Of a stretch of 64,000 nt of DNA, positions 44,377 through 53,337 are shown piece after piece. How positions within the stretch are numbered: position 1 is the stretch's first letter; every line of letters starts with the position of its first letter. A model generated the notes under the pieces. The model was not told where the DNA came from and made no database searches. It saw nothing but the letters and a program-made list of their open reading frames with translations. The stretch covers positions 682,001 through 746,000 of the forward strand of contig NZ_JBDIML010000001.1 of the NCBI RefSeq assembly GCF_039614845.1, in the 5' to 3' direction. The stretch is from Ornithinibacillus xuwenensis. Lineage in GTDB: Bacteria > Bacillota > Bacilli > Bacillales > Amphibacillaceae. A program made the translations under genes and the position numbers.

Positions 44377-45254
44377 AACTCCTTTTCAATCGTTAATATT
44401 TGAATGATCACGTCAGCCAATATCTTTCCTGCTGTTTTAGGGGCAACGATACTTGGCAAACTACGTGCTAATATTGCTTCTATTCCCCTTTGCTTCGCAT
44501 ATTCAAAATCAGTGCCTCCTGGCTTCGAGGCAAGATCAATAATAAGTGCATTCGAAGGAAGATTTTGAATAGCATCCTTATTAATCACCTGTGCAGGAAT
44601 TGTGTTAATAAGTAAATCACAATCACTAGTATATGCTGGTAGCTTATCTAAAGAAATTGGTGTCAAACCCATCTCCGTAATTCTTGCTAAATCCTTCGTG
44701 CTTCGAGTCGCAACTGAAACTTTAGCACCAAGTGCTGCAAACTTATTTGCAACAGTGTTACCCACTCTACCAAATCCTGCTACTATCACACTCGAAGAAT
44801 GAATGGTGTAATCGGTATGCTCAATAGCCATCATTATAGCACCTTCAGCTGTTGGAATTGAGTTATATATTGCTACATCATCACGATCAAGTAGTGGTAT
44901 TAAAGTTCTATTTGTTCTTCGGGTTACAGTGGTTAAATACTCATTTGTAATTCCTGTAAATACAACAGAAGATTTCTTCAATCGTTGAAACCACTCTTCT
45001 GTAAGATTGATATCTTGGATGGAAAAGACAGTCTCTACCTTGCCTTTATCATCAGTTCCTGTTATAGGTAATATTACGACATCAAGATTTTCAACCTCTA
45101 ATTCTTGAAAATCAACTTGATTTAATCCCGTAAACCCTTGCTCCAATTTATCGTAGCCCACTAGAATTATCTCTATATTTTCAATGGCCTTTAGTTGCCG
45201 AATTAACTCTAAATATCTCGCATCTCCACCTATTACAGCTATTAATTGTTTCAT
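44373..45254 (-). CDS. spoVFA: Dipicolinate synthase subunit A (SpoVFA)
   Basis: SpoVFA is the NAD(P)-binding subunit of dipicolinate synthase. The 293-residue protein shows AVIGGDARYLELIRQL, a second dinucleotide-binding motif VAGFGRVGNTVANKFAALGA, and the family block IVAPKTAGKILA. The listed ATG (45254) is about 11 bases after GGAGGG; a TTG or GTG a few codons earlier is also possible. A good sigma-K-type promoter lies upstream. Confidence 0.95.
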   Translation of the reverse strand: MKQLIAVIGGDARYLELIRQLKAIENIEIILVGYDKLEQGFTGLNQVDFQELEVENLDVVILPITGTDDKGKVETVFSIQDINLTEEWFQRLKKSSVVFTGITNEYLTTVTRRTNRTLIPLLDRDDVAIYNSIPTAEGAIMMAIEHTDYTIHSSSVIVAGFGRVGNTVANKFAALGAKVSVATRSTKDLARITEMGLTPISLDKLPAYTSDCDLLINTIPAQVINKDAIQNLPSNALIIDLASKPGGTDFEYAKQRGIEAILARSLPSIVAPKTAGKILADVIIQILTIEKEL

Positions 45255-45334
45255 TACCAAGAACACCCTCCAACCTTTGTTTAAGAAAATCTTGATTCCA
45301 ATAAATCCTTTATATACTTAAAGCATTTTCTTTA

Positions 45335-45361
45335 TAGCTTATGTGGATATAGGCGGATAGT
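45335..45361 (-). promoter_or_regulatory. Sigma-K-type promoter of spoVFA
   Basis: On the minus strand AC, a 16-base spacer and CATAAGCTA fit the late mother-cell consensus AC-N16-CATANNNTA. Sigma-K control of spoVF is established in B. subtilis. The start of transcription would be about 70 bases before the coding start. Confidence 0.55.
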
Positions 45362-45382
45362 GAATGTTAGTTATTAAAAAGC

Positions 45383-45418
45383 AAAAAAAAGGCTAGTATC
45401 CGGTATACGGTACTAGCC
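45383..45418 (-). terminator. Terminator of ymxH
   Basis: The hairpin GGCTAGTACCG with CGGATACTAGCC (one bulge) is followed by a run of eight T on the minus strand. Confidence 0.9.
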
Positions 45419-45427
45419 ACAATGTCT

Positions 45428-45661
45428 TTATTCAGCTTCAATCATAATCATGTCGTCACCAATCTTTTTAATCGAATTCCAGTGTATTTTTGCTACTGCA
45501 CCTTCCTTTTTTAATCCAAACCATTTGTAATTAGGAAGGATAAAGGAACGTATTTGACCGGTATGTTCATCAATTTCTAAATCAGTTTGACCAAGAATAC
45601 CTAGTCTTTTACCATGGGTGACATTTACTATTTCCTTACCACTAATATCATTATATCGCAT
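45428..45661 (-). CDS. ymxH: YlmC/YmxH family sporulation protein (PRC-barrel)
   Basis: The 77-residue protein (MRYNDISGKEIVNVTHGKR onward) is a PRC-barrel member of the YlmC/YmxH family, conserved in spore formers. It contains GQTDLEIDEHTGQI and WFGLKKEG. The ATG at 45661 has GGGGG 7 bases upstream. The biochemical role is unknown. It follows mlpA, with a terminator between them. Confidence 0.92.
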   Translation of the reverse strand: MRYNDISGKEIVNVTHGKRLGILGQTDLEIDEHTGQIRSFILPNYKWFGLKKEGAVAKIHWNSIKKIGDDMIMIEAE

Positions 45662-45703
45662 ATACAATCCCCCACATTTTCATCTTTGTAACAGTATATG
45701 CAC

Positions 45704-45740
45704 AAAAAAAGAACCTATGTTTTTCAGCATAGATTCTTTT
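45704..45740 (-). terminator. Terminator of mlpA
   Basis: A 13-bp stem (AAAAGAATCTATG with CATAGGTTCTTTT) and a T run lie right after the mlpA stop on the minus strand. Confidence 0.9.
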
Positions 45741-45745
45741 AACCA

Positions 45746-46966
45746 TTAATTAACTTTTGGTGCTATTAAGGCAATGGATGGGTCCTGACTAAAGGTAAAA
45801 TCAATCACTTGTTGTATCGTATCATGACTAACCGAATCAATTTCTTGAATCATCTCATCCAGTGATTTATGTCGTTTCAATAGTAACTCATTTTTACCAT
45901 TTCTACTCATACGACTATTCGTACTTTCTAAACTTAGCATCAAACTTCCCTTTAATTGCTCCTTACTATTTCGCAATTCCTTATCCGTGAGTCCACTATC
46001 CACTAATGTCTTAACTGCGTTCTCAATTGTATCTTGAAGTAGTGGTAATTGCTCTTTTCCTGTACCAGCATAGATGGTTAGCAATCCATTATCTAAAAAG
46101 GATGAATGATACGAGAATACTGAATATGCTAAGCCACGCTTCTCTCTTACCTCCTGGAAAAGGCGAGAACTCATACTACCGCCTAAAACATTATTAAGAA
46201 TGATAAGACTGTAAATATTTTCAGCACCAATCTGCAGTCCATTATATCCAATACATAAATGAGCCTGTTCGGTATCTTTATTTCGTTCAATAGAACCACC
46301 TAAAAAAGCAGGCTTCTGGATTGCAGGTCTTTGATAACTAGATTGATATGAGCCAAAATATCCTTCAATTTTCGTAATAAAATCTTCCTCTACATTCCCT
46401 GCAACAGAGATGACCACGTTTTCTGGTGTATAATATTCTTTTATGTAATTTCTTAACGTGTCTGGAGAAAATGACTTTAAATGTTCTTCTGTTCCTAGGA
46501 TTGGGTATCCTAATGGATGTTGTCCATAGGATGCTCTCGCTAATAAATCATGAACGATATCATCAGGTGTATCTTCATACATTTTAATTTCTTCAAATAC
46601 TACCTTTTTCTCTCGCTCCATTTCTTCCTGATCAAATGCGGAGTTAAAAAACATATCCGCTAAGATATCTAGCGCATGTTCTTTATGGGTATCTAAGACC
46701 TTTGCATAGAAGCAAGTATACTCCTTTGATGTAAATGCATTGACTTGACCACCTATTGAATCAAAGGCCTCAGCAATATCAGCAGCTGACCTAGTTTTTG
46801 TACCTTTAAAGAACATATGCTCAAGAAAATGTGAGATCCCATTATTCTCTTCATTCTCGTTTCTTGAACCAGTTAATATCCATATTCCAATTGTCACCGA
46901 GCGAACGGCTGGTATCTTCTCTAGTACAATTCGTAATCCGTTTTTACTAGTATGTTTTTCAATCAA
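45746..46966 (-). CDS. mlpA: M16 zinc peptidase MlpA/YmxG
   Basis: The 406-residue protein is a classical M16B peptidase with HFLEHMFFKG (HxxEH), the distal Glu in the EREKKVVFEEIKMYEDTP helix, and the C-terminal R-Y-type block REKRGLAYSVFSY. B. subtilis MlpA was reported to affect production of secreted proteases. The start codon is TTG, 7 bases after AGGAGG. It lies between ylxY and ymxH as in B. subtilis. Confidence 0.94.
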   Translation of the reverse strand: MIEKHTSKNGLRIVLEKIPAVRSVTIGIWILTGSRNENEENNGISHFLEHMFFKGTKTRSAADIAEAFDSIGGQVNAFTSKEYTCFYAKVLDTHKEHALDILADMFFNSAFDQEEMEREKKVVFEEIKMYEDTPDDIVHDLLARASYGQHPLGYPILGTEEHLKSFSPDTLRNYIKEYYTPENVVISVAGNVEEDFITKIEGYFGSYQSSYQRPAIQKPAFLGGSIERNKDTEQAHLCIGYNGLQIGAENIYSLIILNNVLGGSMSSRLFQEVREKRGLAYSVFSYHSSFLDNGLLTIYAGTGKEQLPLLQDTIENAVKTLVDSGLTDKELRNSKEQLKGSLMLSLESTNSRMSRNGKNELLLKRHKSLDEMIQEIDSVSHDTIQQVIDFTFSQDPSIALIAPKVN

Positions 46967-46989
46967 TATAGTTCCTCCTGTATAACAAG

Positions 46990-47943
46990 CTATCGATTTT
47001 CGGATAATAATTTTTCTATTGTTCCTATTTTATAGTCCTGCTCTTTAATTGACGTAATTAGAGTTGGTAATGCTTTGACGATTGATGGAGTAGGATGCAT
47101 CAATATTGTTGCACCTGGATGAATTTTCTCCATTACTCGATTCATCATAACATTAACAGTAGGATTCTTCCAATCAATCGTATCTACTGTCCAAAGAATG
47201 GTGTACATATTCATATTCTCAGCCACATTTACAACTTCGTCCGAGAAACTACCACTAGGTGGAGCAAACCATTTTGGCGTTTTTCCAGTAATAGCATGAA
47301 TAACTTCATTTGTATCTTGTATTTGTTTAAGAACTTGGTTATGACTCAATCGGGACATATCCGGATGATTATATGCGTGATTGCCAATAGTATGCCCCTG
47401 TTCTTGAATCATTTTCACATAATCTACATTTTCTTTTGCCCATTTTCCTTCTATAAAAAAGGTTGCTTTGACATTATGCTTCTTTAAAGTATCTAAAATA
47501 TCGGGGATATACTCTGTCCCCCAGGAGACATTGATTAAGAAGGAAACCATTTTCTTCTCGGGATGTCCTCGATATATAGGAGCAGGTTCTAAATCATCTA
47601 ACGAAACTTTAGGAGAAATTTGGTCATACACGAATAGTTCCTCAATAAAACTACCTGCTTCCTTCATACGTTTATAGGAAGCAACAACATCTACCTTCTG
47701 ACCATTTCTACCAGGCGTTTTTTTCCAAACTGAATCTATGTACGCATTCTTTGCATCCTCGTTAAAAGAAGTGCTTCTTTTCACAATCTCTTTATAAAGT
47801 GGATCTTCTTTCATGTTCACTACTTCTATCTGCGAAAATACTGTTTGATTATCGTTCTGAAAAGGGTTTTGATCTATATTAAACGATATCATCACAATTA
47901 TTATAAATACGATAAAATGTATATAATTCCGATAGCTTTTCAT
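46990..47943 (-). CDS. ylxY: YlxY, polysaccharide deacetylase family, degenerate active site
   Basis: The 317-residue protein has an N-terminal membrane anchor or signal (residues ~5-23, FIVFIIIVMISF) and a NodB-type domain. The His motif (GNHAYNHPDM) and the downstream WFAPPSG are kept, but the usual catalytic TFDDG is replaced by NVSWGTE, so deacetylase activity is doubtful. B. subtilis YlxY shows a similar change. The start at 47943 follows AGGAGG by 9 bases. It lies between pnp and mlpA. Confidence 0.9.
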   Translation of the reverse strand: MKSYRNYIHFIVFIIIVMISFNIDQNPFQNDNQTVFSQIEVVNMKEDPLYKEIVKRSTSFNEDAKNAYIDSVWKKTPGRNGQKVDVVASYKRMKEAGSFIEELFVYDQISPKVSLDDLEPAPIYRGHPEKKMVSFLINVSWGTEYIPDILDTLKKHNVKATFFIEGKWAKENVDYVKMIQEQGHTIGNHAYNHPDMSRLSHNQVLKQIQDTNEVIHAITGKTPKWFAPPSGSFSDEVVNVAENMNMYTILWTVDTIDWKNPTVNVMMNRVMEKIHPGATILMHPTPSIVKALPTLITSIKEQDYKIGTIEKLLSENR

Positions 47944-48033
47944 ATCATCACTCCTCCTTTTCATTTATATGAATAAGGAGGACAAGATATGAAATGATGT
48001 TTTTATGTTTGCTTCATTTTGAAGCTAATAAGT

Positions 48034-48061
48034 AAAAAAGAAACTGGAATTCCAGCTTCTT
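48034..48061 (-). terminator. Terminator of pnp
   Basis: A 10-bp stem (AAGAAGCTGG with CCAGTTTCTT, loop AATT) is followed by TTTT on the minus strand. Confidence 0.87.
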
Positions 48062-48068
48062 GTGGGTA

Positions 48069-50183
48069 CTACAGTGTTGATTTTTCTGCCTTTTCTTTTT
48101 GTTCTTTAAGAACCGCTTTTCGAGAAAGGTTAACACGACCTTGATTGTCTATATCTTTTACTTTGACCATGATTTGGTCTCCAATTTTGACAACATCTTC
48201 AACTTTATTCGTGCGTTCTTCTGCTAGTTCAGATATATGAACTAATCCATCTTTCCCTTTAAAAATCTCGACAAAAGCACCAAACTTCTCAATACGTTTA
48301 ACTGTTCCTAAATAAACTTGTCCAACCTCAACCTCGCGAACTAAGTCTTCGATAATTTGTTTTGCTTTATCGTTCATAGCAGTGTCCGTAGATGAAATAA
48401 AGATACTTCCATCCTGCTCAATATCAATTTTCACACCAGTTTCGTCAATGATTTTATTGATTTGTTTTCCGCTTGGCCCAATAACATCACGAATCTTATC
48501 TGGATTTATAGCCATTGTTAGAATCTTCGGCGCATAAACAGAAAGCTCTTTTTTAGGTTCATTGATTGTTTGTAACATCGAATCGAGAATTTGCATACGA
48601 CCTTTTTTCGCTTGCGTAAGTGCTTCTTCTAAAATTTCTTTTGAGAGACCATCAATCTTAATATCCATTTGTAGGGCTGTTACACCTTTTGCTGTCCCAG
48701 CTACCTTAAAGTCCATATCTCCTAATGCATCTTCCATCCCTTGAATATCAGTAAGAATGGTGTAATCATCACCGGACTTCACAAGTCCCATTGCAATTCC
48801 TGCAACTGGGGCTTTAATCGGAACACCCGCATCCATCATAGCTAGTGTACTAGCACAGATACTTGCCTGTGAAGTTGATCCGTTTGACTCTAATACTTCA
48901 GATACAAGGCGAATTGTATAAGGGAAATCTTTTTCAGATGGAACAACTTTTTCAAGCGCTCTCTCTCCTAAAGCACCATGACCAATTTCACGGCGTCCTG
49001 GTCCTCTTATTGGACCTGTTTCACCGACACTATATTGCGGGAAATTATAGTGATGCATGAAACGCTTCGACTCTTCTAAATCTAATCCATCTAAGATTTG
49101 CACATCACCAAGTGCTCCTAGTGTACAGATGCTTAATGCCTGTGTTTGACCTCTAGTAAACAATCCGGAACCATGTGTTCTCGGAAGAACTCCTATCCGA
49201 GAAGAAAGTGGACGGATTTCATCAATTTTACGGCCGTCTGGACGAATTTTTTCCTTGGTAATTAGGCGTCGAACTTCTTCTTTCACCATTTTATCTAGAA
49301 TAGATCTTACTTGTGAAATATGTTCTGACTCTTCTTCTTCATATTTTGCTAACACTTGTGATTTAACTTCACTTATAGCTGACTCTCTAGCATGCTTTTC
49401 TTTCACTTGTATTGCTTCTAATAATTGTTCTTTAGCTTCTGCTTCCACTTTTTCTTTTATGTCCTGATCTAACTCAAATAACACAACTTCGGATTTTTCT
49501 TGACCAATAGCTTGTACAATTTCTTCTTGGAAAGCTACAAGACGTTTTATTTCTTCATGGCCAAACATAATCGCCTCAAGCATTACTTCTTCAGGAACTT
49601 CCTGTGCACCAGCTTCCACCATGTTAATGGCATCTTTTGTACCTGCAACGGTTAATTCAATATCACTAACTGCTTCTTGTTCTACACTTGGATTGATGAC
49701 AAATTCTCCATTAACTCTACCGACATGTACACCCGCAATAGGTTGCTCAAACGGTATATCGGATACTGAAAGTGCAATTGATGATCCAACCATAGCTGCA
49801 ATTTCTGTAGAGCAGTCCTGATCCACACTCATCACCGTACTGATTACTTGAACTTCGTTTCGGTAACCATCCGGAAATAAAGGTCGAATTGGACGATCAA
49901 TTAATCGTGATGCTAATATTGCCTTTTCACTTGGTCTTCCCTCACGCTTTATAAATCCTCCAGGAATTTTACCTACAGCATATAATCGTTCTTCATAGTT
50001 AACCGTAAGTGGAAAGAATGGTAAATCTTTAGGTTCTTTTGATGAAGTTGCTACGGCTAATACAGATGAATCTCCATATTGCACCATACAAGCTCCATTT
50101 GCTTGTTTTGCTAGCTCTCCGATTTCAACGGTAAACTTTTTACCAGCTATCTCTGTGGAGAATACATGTTTCTCTTGTGCCAT
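48069..50183 (-). CDS. pnp: Polyribonucleotide nucleotidyltransferase (PNPase)
   Basis: PNPase degrades RNA from the 3' end using phosphate. The 704-residue protein has two RNase PH domains (RPLFPDGYRNEVQVI and THGSGLFTRGQTQAL), a KH domain (GPSGKQINKI) and a C-terminal S1 domain (VKRIEKFGAFVEIF). The start at 50183 (MAQEKHVFS) aligns with B. subtilis PNPase. It lies after rpsO, a pair conserved across bacteria. Confidence 0.98.
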   Translation of the reverse strand: MAQEKHVFSTEIAGKKFTVEIGELAKQANGACMVQYGDSSVLAVATSSKEPKDLPFFPLTVNYEERLYAVGKIPGGFIKREGRPSEKAILASRLIDRPIRPLFPDGYRNEVQVISTVMSVDQDCSTEIAAMVGSSIALSVSDIPFEQPIAGVHVGRVNGEFVINPSVEQEAVSDIELTVAGTKDAINMVEAGAQEVPEEVMLEAIMFGHEEIKRLVAFQEEIVQAIGQEKSEVVLFELDQDIKEKVEAEAKEQLLEAIQVKEKHARESAISEVKSQVLAKYEEEESEHISQVRSILDKMVKEEVRRLITKEKIRPDGRKIDEIRPLSSRIGVLPRTHGSGLFTRGQTQALSICTLGALGDVQILDGLDLEESKRFMHHYNFPQYSVGETGPIRGPGRREIGHGALGERALEKVVPSEKDFPYTIRLVSEVLESNGSTSQASICASTLAMMDAGVPIKAPVAGIAMGLVKSGDDYTILTDIQGMEDALGDMDFKVAGTAKGVTALQMDIKIDGLSKEILEEALTQAKKGRMQILDSMLQTINEPKKELSVYAPKILTMAINPDKIRDVIGPSGKQINKIIDETGVKIDIEQDGSIFISSTDTAMNDKAKQIIEDLVREVEVGQVYLGTVKRIEKFGAFVEIFKGKDGLVHISELAEERTNKVEDVVKIGDQIMVKVKDIDNQGRVNLSRKAVLKEQKEKAEKSTL

Positions 50184-50273
50184 TATTCTTAGTACTCCTT
50201 TCATTAAAGCATTCTTTTCTATATTTTATAGCTTATAGACAGTAATGTAAATTTTATGTATGCTATAAACGTG

Positions 50274-50300
50274 AAAAAAAGCAGGATTACTCCTGCTTTT
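50274..50300 (-). terminator. Terminator of rpsO
   Basis: A 10-bp stem (AAAAGCAGGA with TCCTGCTTTT) is followed by T residues, between rpsO and pnp. Partial readthrough into pnp is possible. Confidence 0.88.
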
Positions 50301-50304
50301 CAAA

Positions 50305-50574
50305 TTATCTACGTAATCCAAGTTTTTTAATTAACTCGCGATAACGTGTAACATCTTTATTACGTAGGTAGTTAAGTAAGTTACGACGCTTACCTACCAT
50401 TTTCAATAGACCACGGCGTGAATGGTGATCTTTTTTATGAACACGTAAATGTTCGTTTAATGTAGTGATTTCTTCTGTTAGTACAGCGATTTGTACTTCA
50501 GGAGAACCAGTATCATTCTCATGAACTTTGTATTCATTGATAATTTCATTCTTACGTTCTTTTGTGATAGCCAT
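50305..50574 (-). CDS. rpsO: Ribosomal protein S15
   Basis: S15 is an early binder of the 16S rRNA central domain. The 89-residue protein (MAITKERKNEIINEYKVHEND onward, ending YRELIKKLGLRR) has the conserved GSPEVQIA and LRVHKKDHHSRRGLL blocks. TTAGGAGG precedes the ATG. A promoter and structured leader lie upstream, separating it from ribF. Confidence 0.99.
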   Translation of the reverse strand: MAITKERKNEIINEYKVHENDTGSPEVQIAVLTEEITTLNEHLRVHKKDHHSRRGLLKMVGKRRNLLNYLRNKDVTRYRELIKKLGLRR

Positions 50575-50579
50575 CTTGG

Positions 50580-50693
50580 GTTACCTCCTAAATTTTTTTG
50601 ATATCCCCTGTCCCCTAGCAATCGTCGGAGTTACGATTTGCCAAGCGAAGGTTGTAACTGTTATATCGTACATCTTTTTAATAAGAAATGCAA
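50580..50693 (-). promoter_or_regulatory. Promoter and structured leader of rpsO
   Basis: On the minus strand TTGCAT (50688-50693) and TACGAT (50665-50670) are 17 bases apart. The leader of about 80 bases contains a hairpin with ATCGT/ACGAT in its stem. In relatives S15 binds its own leader to limit translation; here that is inference from place and structure. Confidence 0.5.
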
Positions 50694-50722
50694 GTGATTT
50701 CTAGATAAATCAAAGCAATCCA

Positions 50723-51664
50723 CTAAACAAGATTGCTAAAATATTCCCGAATGATGCTTTCATCTTCTTTTATCTTCTCAATGAGCTTTTCTACATTATC
50801 AAATTTTTCCTCATCTCGAACAAATTTATACCATTCTAGTATTAATTCTTCCCCGTATAAATGGTTATGATAATCTAAAATATTTACTTCTAGTGATAAA
50901 TCTTTACGGTCGGCTGTAAATGTAGGATTAATGCCTAAACTTCCCAGACCATCATATGTAGTATCACCAATAGTTACACGAACTGCATAGATACCCGGCT
51001 TTGGTAATAATGCATCCTCATCATAGTTAATATTGGCAGTTGGATAACCAATCTTTCGTCCACGCTTATCCCCTTCAATTACAATACCACTAGTGGTCAA
51101 TTGTCTCCCTAACAATACATTTGCCTGTTCCACGTCACCAATTTCTAACAGGTTTCTTATTTTTGTTGAGCTTATCTTCTCATTATGTAACGAGACCTTC
51201 TCAACTATTGAATGGCTGAATTCACCTCTCGAATGCTCACCGATTACTTCCATATTTCCTTTACCTTTGTGTCCATAAGAAAAGTCAAACCCTGCAACAA
51301 CATGTTTAATATGCAGCCCAATGATAAAATGATCAATAAAATCTTGTGGAGATAAAGCCGATAGCTCTTTATCAAATGTAATCAAATATAACCGATCTAC
51401 TTCCATCTCTTCTAAAATTTCTTGTTTTTCTCGTAAAGGAGTAATGTATTTTACCTGGTGGTTATTCTTAAGAACGACAGATGGATGCGGATAAAATGTA
51501 ATAACAGCACTTTCCATGTTGTGATGTTTTGCTTCTGTTACTGCTTGTTTTATAACAGTTTGATGCCCTCTATGTATCCCATCAAAGAAGCCTATTGCAG
51601 CTACGGTTTCTGGTAGTTGTTCTCTACTTAATTCATGCGGGTATGTCAACTTTATTGTTTTCAT
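50723..51664 (-). CDS. ribF: Bifunctional riboflavin kinase/FAD synthetase
   Basis: The enzyme converts riboflavin to FMN and then FAD. The 313-residue protein has the nucleotidyltransferase motif GFFDGIHRGHQ at the N-terminus and the kinase motif GDKRGRKIGYPTAN at about residue 200. The start at 51664 is chosen from AGGTG spacing; a GTG three codons earlier lies inside that site. B. subtilis calls the gene ribC. It follows truB by 20 bases. Confidence 0.96.
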   Translation of the reverse strand: MKTIKLTYPHELSREQLPETVAAIGFFDGIHRGHQTVIKQAVTEAKHHNMESAVITFYPHPSVVLKNNHQVKYITPLREKQEILEEMEVDRLYLITFDKELSALSPQDFIDHFIIGLHIKHVVAGFDFSYGHKGKGNMEVIGEHSRGEFSHSIVEKVSLHNEKISSTKIRNLLEIGDVEQANVLLGRQLTTSGIVIEGDKRGRKIGYPTANINYDEDALLPKPGIYAVRVTIGDTTYDGLGSLGINPTFTADRKDLSLEVNILDYHNHLYGEELILEWYKFVRDEEKFDNVEKLIEKIKEDESIIREYFSNLV

Positions 51665-51684
51665 ATTTTTCACCTACACTCTTC

Positions 51685-52581
51685 TTACTCGCTAAAAACG
51701 CGAATCGGTTTTATCTCGTTAGAATTCTCAGGGTGTATTTGATAGATTGCTAATAACTGACTGCCATGCATTACTTTAAAAGGACTTGTATGTACAAAAT
51801 TCTCCGGCTTATTCAATTTTTGTCCGAATAGAACCTTTTGCTTCGTATCTTTATCCACATGAATACTATTTAAATGTGTCAATCCACGTGTAATTGGCAA
51901 TAAAAGTGTATGCCCTAATTCTTGGTGACAGGCTTCTTCAATTGCATGAAAGTCAACGGTGTCTTTTCGGTTGATGGAGCCGGTTTCTTCCCGAACCAGA
52001 TTAGACATATGTGCAGGGTAGCCTAATTCCTTGCCAATATCAACACATAATGTTCGGATATATGTTCCTTTTGAACAAATCACTTGGAATTTTATTACGT
52101 TATCCTTTTGTTTTGGGGTAGGAAGAAAAGCAATCGCATGGATTGTAACCGTACGCTTTGGCCGTTCTACTGTTTGATTTTGTCGGGCATATTCGTAAAG
52201 TCTTTTTCCATCCACTTTTACAGCCGAATACATCGGTGGAACTTGTACAATCTCACCCATAAAAGATTGTAACACGTTTTCTATTTCTTGTTTAGAGGGA
52301 AATTGTGTAACGCTTGCTTCTTCAATTATGGCACCCTGGTCATCCTCTGTTTCTGTTGAAGTACCAAGCTTTAGCTCTGCAATATATTCCTTCTTCGTGT
52401 CCGTTAGAAACTGTACGATTTTTGTAGCTTGTCCAATACATATAGGGAGAACGCCTTCTACTTCTGGATCCAAAGTTCCCGTGTGTCCCACTTTTTTTGT
52501 TTTATATAATCTTCTTACTTTCATCACACAATCATGAGATGTCATACCTTTTGGCTTCCAAAGCGGCAGAATACCATCCAT
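51685..52581 (-). CDS. truB: tRNA pseudouridine-55 synthase TruB
   Basis: TruB makes the universal pseudouridine 55 in the tRNA T-loop. The 298-residue protein has the KPKGMTSHD start, the catalytic Asp in GTLDPEVEG and the block CSKGTYIRTLCVDIG. A GGAGG site precedes the ATG. A hairpin terminator separates it from rbfA. Confidence 0.97.
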   Translation of the reverse strand: MDGILPLWKPKGMTSHDCVMKVRRLYKTKKVGHTGTLDPEVEGVLPICIGQATKIVQFLTDTKKEYIAELKLGTSTETEDDQGAIIEEASVTQFPSKQEIENVLQSFMGEIVQVPPMYSAVKVDGKRLYEYARQNQTVERPKRTVTIHAIAFLPTPKQKDNVIKFQVICSKGTYIRTLCVDIGKELGYPAHMSNLVREETGSINRKDTVDFHAIEEACHQELGHTLLLPITRGLTHLNSIHVDKDTKQKVLFGQKLNKPENFVHTSPFKVMHGSQLLAIYQIHPENSNEIKPIRVFSE

Positions 52582-52619
52582 ATTAAAACCTCCAAAGTTC
52601 TACTACACCTATTGCCTTA

Positions 52620-52652
52620 ATAAAAATCTGGCCCATTGAGCCAGATTTTTAT
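52620..52652 (-). terminator. Terminator-like hairpin between rbfA and truB
   Basis: An 11-bp perfect stem (AAAAATCTGGC with GCCAGATTTTT) lies within the otherwise tightly packed nusA operon and may lower transcription of truB-ribF. Confidence 0.85.
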
Positions 52653-52668
52653 TAAAGAGATTATTCAA

Positions 52669-53013
52669 TTATTGCTTGTTTATATCACGCAAAATCGTTT
52701 CAATTCGATTACCATAGTCAAGTGCTTCATCGAATTCAAAATTAATTTCAGGTGTCTTTCGTAACCGGATACGATTTCCAATCTCAGAGCGGATAAATCC
52801 CTTTGCTTTTGCTAAACCAAGTAAAGTATCCTTCTTCTTCGATTCTTCTCCAAGAACAGAAATATATACAGTTGCTTGCTGTAAGTCACCAGTAACCTCT
52901 ACATCAGTAATTGTAACAAAACCAACTCGTGGGTCTTTAATCTTTCGAGTCAAAATCTCACCGAGTTCCTTTTTCATTTGCTCTGCTACACGATTTGCAC
53001 GTAGATTACTCAT
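52669..53013 (-). CDS. rbfA: Ribosome-binding factor A
   Basis: RbfA binds the 30S subunit and helps mature the 16S rRNA 5' end. The 114-residue KH-like protein (MSNLRANRVAEQMKKELG onward) has the KDPRVGFVTITDVEVTGD block. The start at 53013 follows GAGGTGA. It sits in the conserved infB-ylxP-rbfA-truB order. Confidence 0.96.
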   Translation of the reverse strand: MSNLRANRVAEQMKKELGEILTRKIKDPRVGFVTITDVEVTGDLQQATVYISVLGEESKKKDTLLGLAKAKGFIRSEIGNRIRLRKTPEINFEFDEALDYGNRIETILRDINKQ

Positions 53014-53058
53014 CTCCATCACCTCTTTGTTCGAAACACATACGCCTTACCTTTACAC

Positions 53059-53337
53059 TCATACAACATCCATGTTTGTAATGGTTCTTTCCAATTCGGA
53101 ATACGTATCAATCACCCGAAGTACCTCCTGCATTACCTGTTCACCATGAGTTCGTTCATTTGTAATGGTGACTACACCTAGCTTAGTACGTTGCCATAAA
53201 TCATGATAATCCAATTCTGTCACAGACACATTGAAATCATTTCGAAGTCTGGCAATTAGACGCTTAATTACAGAACGTTTCTCTTTTAATGAGTGTCCAT
53301 CATATAGCATGCATTCAACTTCAAGTGAAATTATCAT
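53059..53337 (-). CDS. ylxP: YlxP, DUF503 family protein
   Basis: The 92-residue protein belongs to the DUF503/YlxP family (SLKEKRSVIKRLIARLRNDFNVSVTELD). Its ATG overlaps the infB stop codon by 4 bases. It is conserved beside rbfA and likely serves ribosome assembly or translation, but the role is not proven. Confidence 0.94.
   Translation of the reverse strand: MIISLEVECMLYDGHSLKEKRSVIKRLIARLRNDFNVSVTELDYHDLWQRTKLGVVTITNERTHGEQVMQEVLRVIDTYSELERTITNMDVV

Noticed and set aside
47095..47487. Plus-strand frame of 130 codons opposite ylxY
   Set aside because: It has no ribosome site and lies within a conserved gene on the other strand.
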